A stretch of DNA of 46,142 nucleotides from JAJYRX01 sp041655275 (GTDB lineage: Bacteria > Pseudomonadota > Gammaproteobacteria > Burkholderiales > Burkholderiaceae_B), in contig JBBAFU010000017.1 of assembly GCA_041655275.1 (NCBI GenBank), forward strand, positions 1 to 46,142. Reading direction: 5' to 3'. Both the position numbers and the translations under genes were made by a program. Of the stretch, positions 44,601 to 46,142 are shown in pieces (the first letter of the stretch is position 1; the number at the start of each line of letters is the position of its first letter). A model generated the notes under the pieces. It worked only from the letters and a program-made list of their open reading frames with translations, did no database searches and was not told the origin of the DNA.

Positions 44601-46004
44601 CTTCATCGTGCCTTCATAAATCGGTTCATCCGAGGTTGCCCCGCGTGCGCGGGGATAGGCCGTTCTGAATTCTGCTCCCTTGCCGCATTACCCAGGTTGC
44701 CCCGCGTGCGCGGGGATAGGCCGCAGGCCCGAGCGGAAAAGGAAGTCCGCGAGCGGGTTGCCCCGCGTGCGCGGGGATAGGCCCCCGGCGAGACCGGCGA
44801 GACCGGCGAGACCGGCGGTTGCCCCGCGTGCGCGGGGATAGGCCGTTTGACGCCAAAGCGGTGCAGAATGCCTTGCAGGTTGCCCCGCGTGCGCGGGGAT
44901 AGGCCCTGGCCGCCTGATTTAACCCCTCATCATGCCGCGGTTGCCCCGCGTGCGCGGGGATAGGCCCTTCCTGTATTGCGGCCTTGGCAAGGTAAAGGTG
45001 GTTGCCCCGCGTGCGCGGGGATAGGCCTCAGATAGTCCCAAAATACGGAAGCTGGAAGATGGTTGCCCCGCGTGCGCGGGGATAGGCCCGGCCCGCCGGT
45101 TCTGATCGTAGAGTACATCACGGTTGCCCCGCGTGCGCGGGGATAGGCCCGCAAGCCGAACAACGACTGCGCACCAGGCTGAGGTTGCCCCGCGTGCGCG
45201 GGGATAGGCCCCGGCGCTTGGCCGGTCTCAATCCCCTGCTGCTGGTTGCCCCGCGTGCGCGGGGATAGGCCCTGTACTTCATGCTCTTGCTCAGGATGCT
45301 ATTTGGTTGCCCCGCGTGCGCGGGGATAGGCCCGCGCGAAACCAGCCCGGTGCGTCGCTGGGCAGGGTTGCCCCGCGTGCGCGGGGATAGGCCCCGCTCG
45401 ACGGGCGCCACACAGGTGATGGCGGCGGTTGCCCCGCGTGCGCGGGGATAGGCCCGACCTCTGGGCACAGCGCAGCATCTTCAACCGGGTTGCCCCGCGT
45501 GCGCGGGGATAGGCCCTGGATATCCGCTGTAGCGCCGTCGGGCAAGAAGGTTGCCCCGCGTGCGCGGGGATAGGCCCGATATTGACGAAAGACGCGATGC
45601 TGCAGATATGGTTGCCCCGCGTGCGCGGGGATAGGCCCTGACAGAAACGCGGGTCGGTTCTTTCCGCTTCGGTTGCCCCGCGTGCGCGGGGATAGGCCCA
45701 TCTGCCGGGTCAAACACGGGCACACCCAGATGGTTGCCCCGCGTGCGCGGGGATAGGCCCTCAAGCGCAACCACACGGCCGAGAAGCCTGTGGGTTGCCC
45801 CGCGTGCGCGGGGATAGGCCTCCGGTCCAGGCGTCGCCGATCGACCCGCACGGGGTTGCCCCGCGTGCGCGGGGATAGGCCCTGCTCGACCTGGCGCTCA
45901 AGGCTTCTGACTTGGGTTGCCCCGCGTGCGCGGGGATAGGCCCCAGGGCGGCGCAGTTTCGCGTCGGAGCACGATGGTTGCCCCGCGTGCGCGGGGATAG
46001 GCCC
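41645..46004 (+). CRISPR. Type I-E CRISPR array, 72 repeats, 71 full spacers
   Basis: Repeat starts recur every 61 bp from 41645 to 45976, exactly 71 intervals, so spacers are 32 nt if the repeat is 29 nt. The repeat begins GGTTG, has the hairpin CCCCGCGTGCGCGGGG and ends ATAGGCC plus one variable base: C in 62, G in 8, T in 2. By eye, the other 28 bases look unchanged in all copies, including both end copies. Length and sequence type match the I-E family of the cas genes. All spacers differ except for one related pair (spacers 45 and 60). The last repeat is followed by a partial spacer that runs into an insertion-sequence end. Confidence 0.99.
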
Positions 46005-46016
46005 GAGTACAGATAC

Positions 46017-46142
46017 TGCGTATTCCGATGATTGTGACCACCGATTCCGGTGATCGTGACCAGTCATTCTTTTAAATCTGATTTTTCCGATTCCGACATC
46101 GTGACCAGCCATTCCGGCATCGTGACCATCGATTCCGATGAT
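46017..46142. mobile_element. Terminal repeats of an IS21-family-like element, cut by the window edge
   Basis: Units beginning ATTCCG, most followed by a GTGACC-type core, recur at 46022, 46044, 46090, 46111 and 46132, with a decayed copy at 46066; spacing is 21-24 bp. Such arrays of transposase sites are typical of IS21-family ends, which begin with TG (46017, TGCGTATTCCG). The element appears to be inserted about 12 bp into the spacer after the last repeat. Its transposase genes would lie to the right of the window. Confidence 0.7.

Noticed and set aside
41617..46112. Many long minus-strand ORFs with repeated GLSPRTRGN, PIPAHAGQP and AYPRARGAT peptides
   Set aside because: These are translations of the CRISPR repeat in its three frames; the 61-bp period shifts the frame by one each unit. 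They are a known annotation artefact, not proteins.

Overview
The window looks like the chromosome of a GC-rich betaproteobacterium, most likely of the family Alcaligenaceae (Bordetella/Castellaniella/Pusillimonas relatives). This placement is inferred from the tonB-exbB-exbD, hupB and rnr-rlmB gene types and the tRNAs, and was not tested by search.

Left part (1-14.5 kb): possible insertion-sequence end repeats at the left edge. A TPP riboswitch follows, leading into a sodium:solute symporter (thiamine or precursor uptake) and an MFS exporter. A nitronate monooxygenase and HemN lie on the minus strand. A complete seven-subunit Mrp/Mnh/Pha-type cation/proton antiporter operon follows, as six ORFs because subunits A and B are fused. 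Next come a small secreted protein and a minus-strand tonB-exbB-exbD operon with a possible Fur box. Its TonB carries a very long Glu-Pro/Lys-Pro spacer.

Middle (14.5-29.3 kb): tRNA-Val(TAC) with a terminator, hupB, a Cys/Met-metabolism PLP enzyme, rlmB, rnr and tRNA-Leu(CAG). A redox/sulfur-type cluster has a peroxiredoxin, an ArsR repressor, a perfect palindromic operator and a DUF4395 membrane protein. Then come a 3-hydroxyacyl-CoA dehydrogenase, a GNAT protein, an unrecognised lipoprotein and a decayed aromatic aminotransferase pseudogene. An ilvD-dctP-dctQ-dctM operon (dehydratase plus TRAP transporter) closes the section.

Right part (29.3-46.1 kb): a three-gene cassette of retropepsin-like protease, inactive transglutaminase with 7TM, and ATP-grasp ligase. 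It is followed by a complete type I-E CRISPR-Cas locus (cas3, cse1, cse2, cas7, cas5, cas6e, cas1, cas2). Its array has 72 repeats and 71 full spacers at a 61-bp period. The array is not capped by a degenerate repeat. It is cut inside a spacer by what looks like the terminal repeats of an IS21-family element, so the true array may continue beyond the window.

The most interesting signals are in the array: base 29 of the repeat varies as if derived from the PAM, one spacer pair is 26/32 identical, one spacer is a collagen-like triplet repeat, and the array is interrupted. Outside it, the ATP-grasp/transglutaminase/protease cassette, the ArsR-DUF4395 operator and the ilvD-TRAP operon deserve attention.
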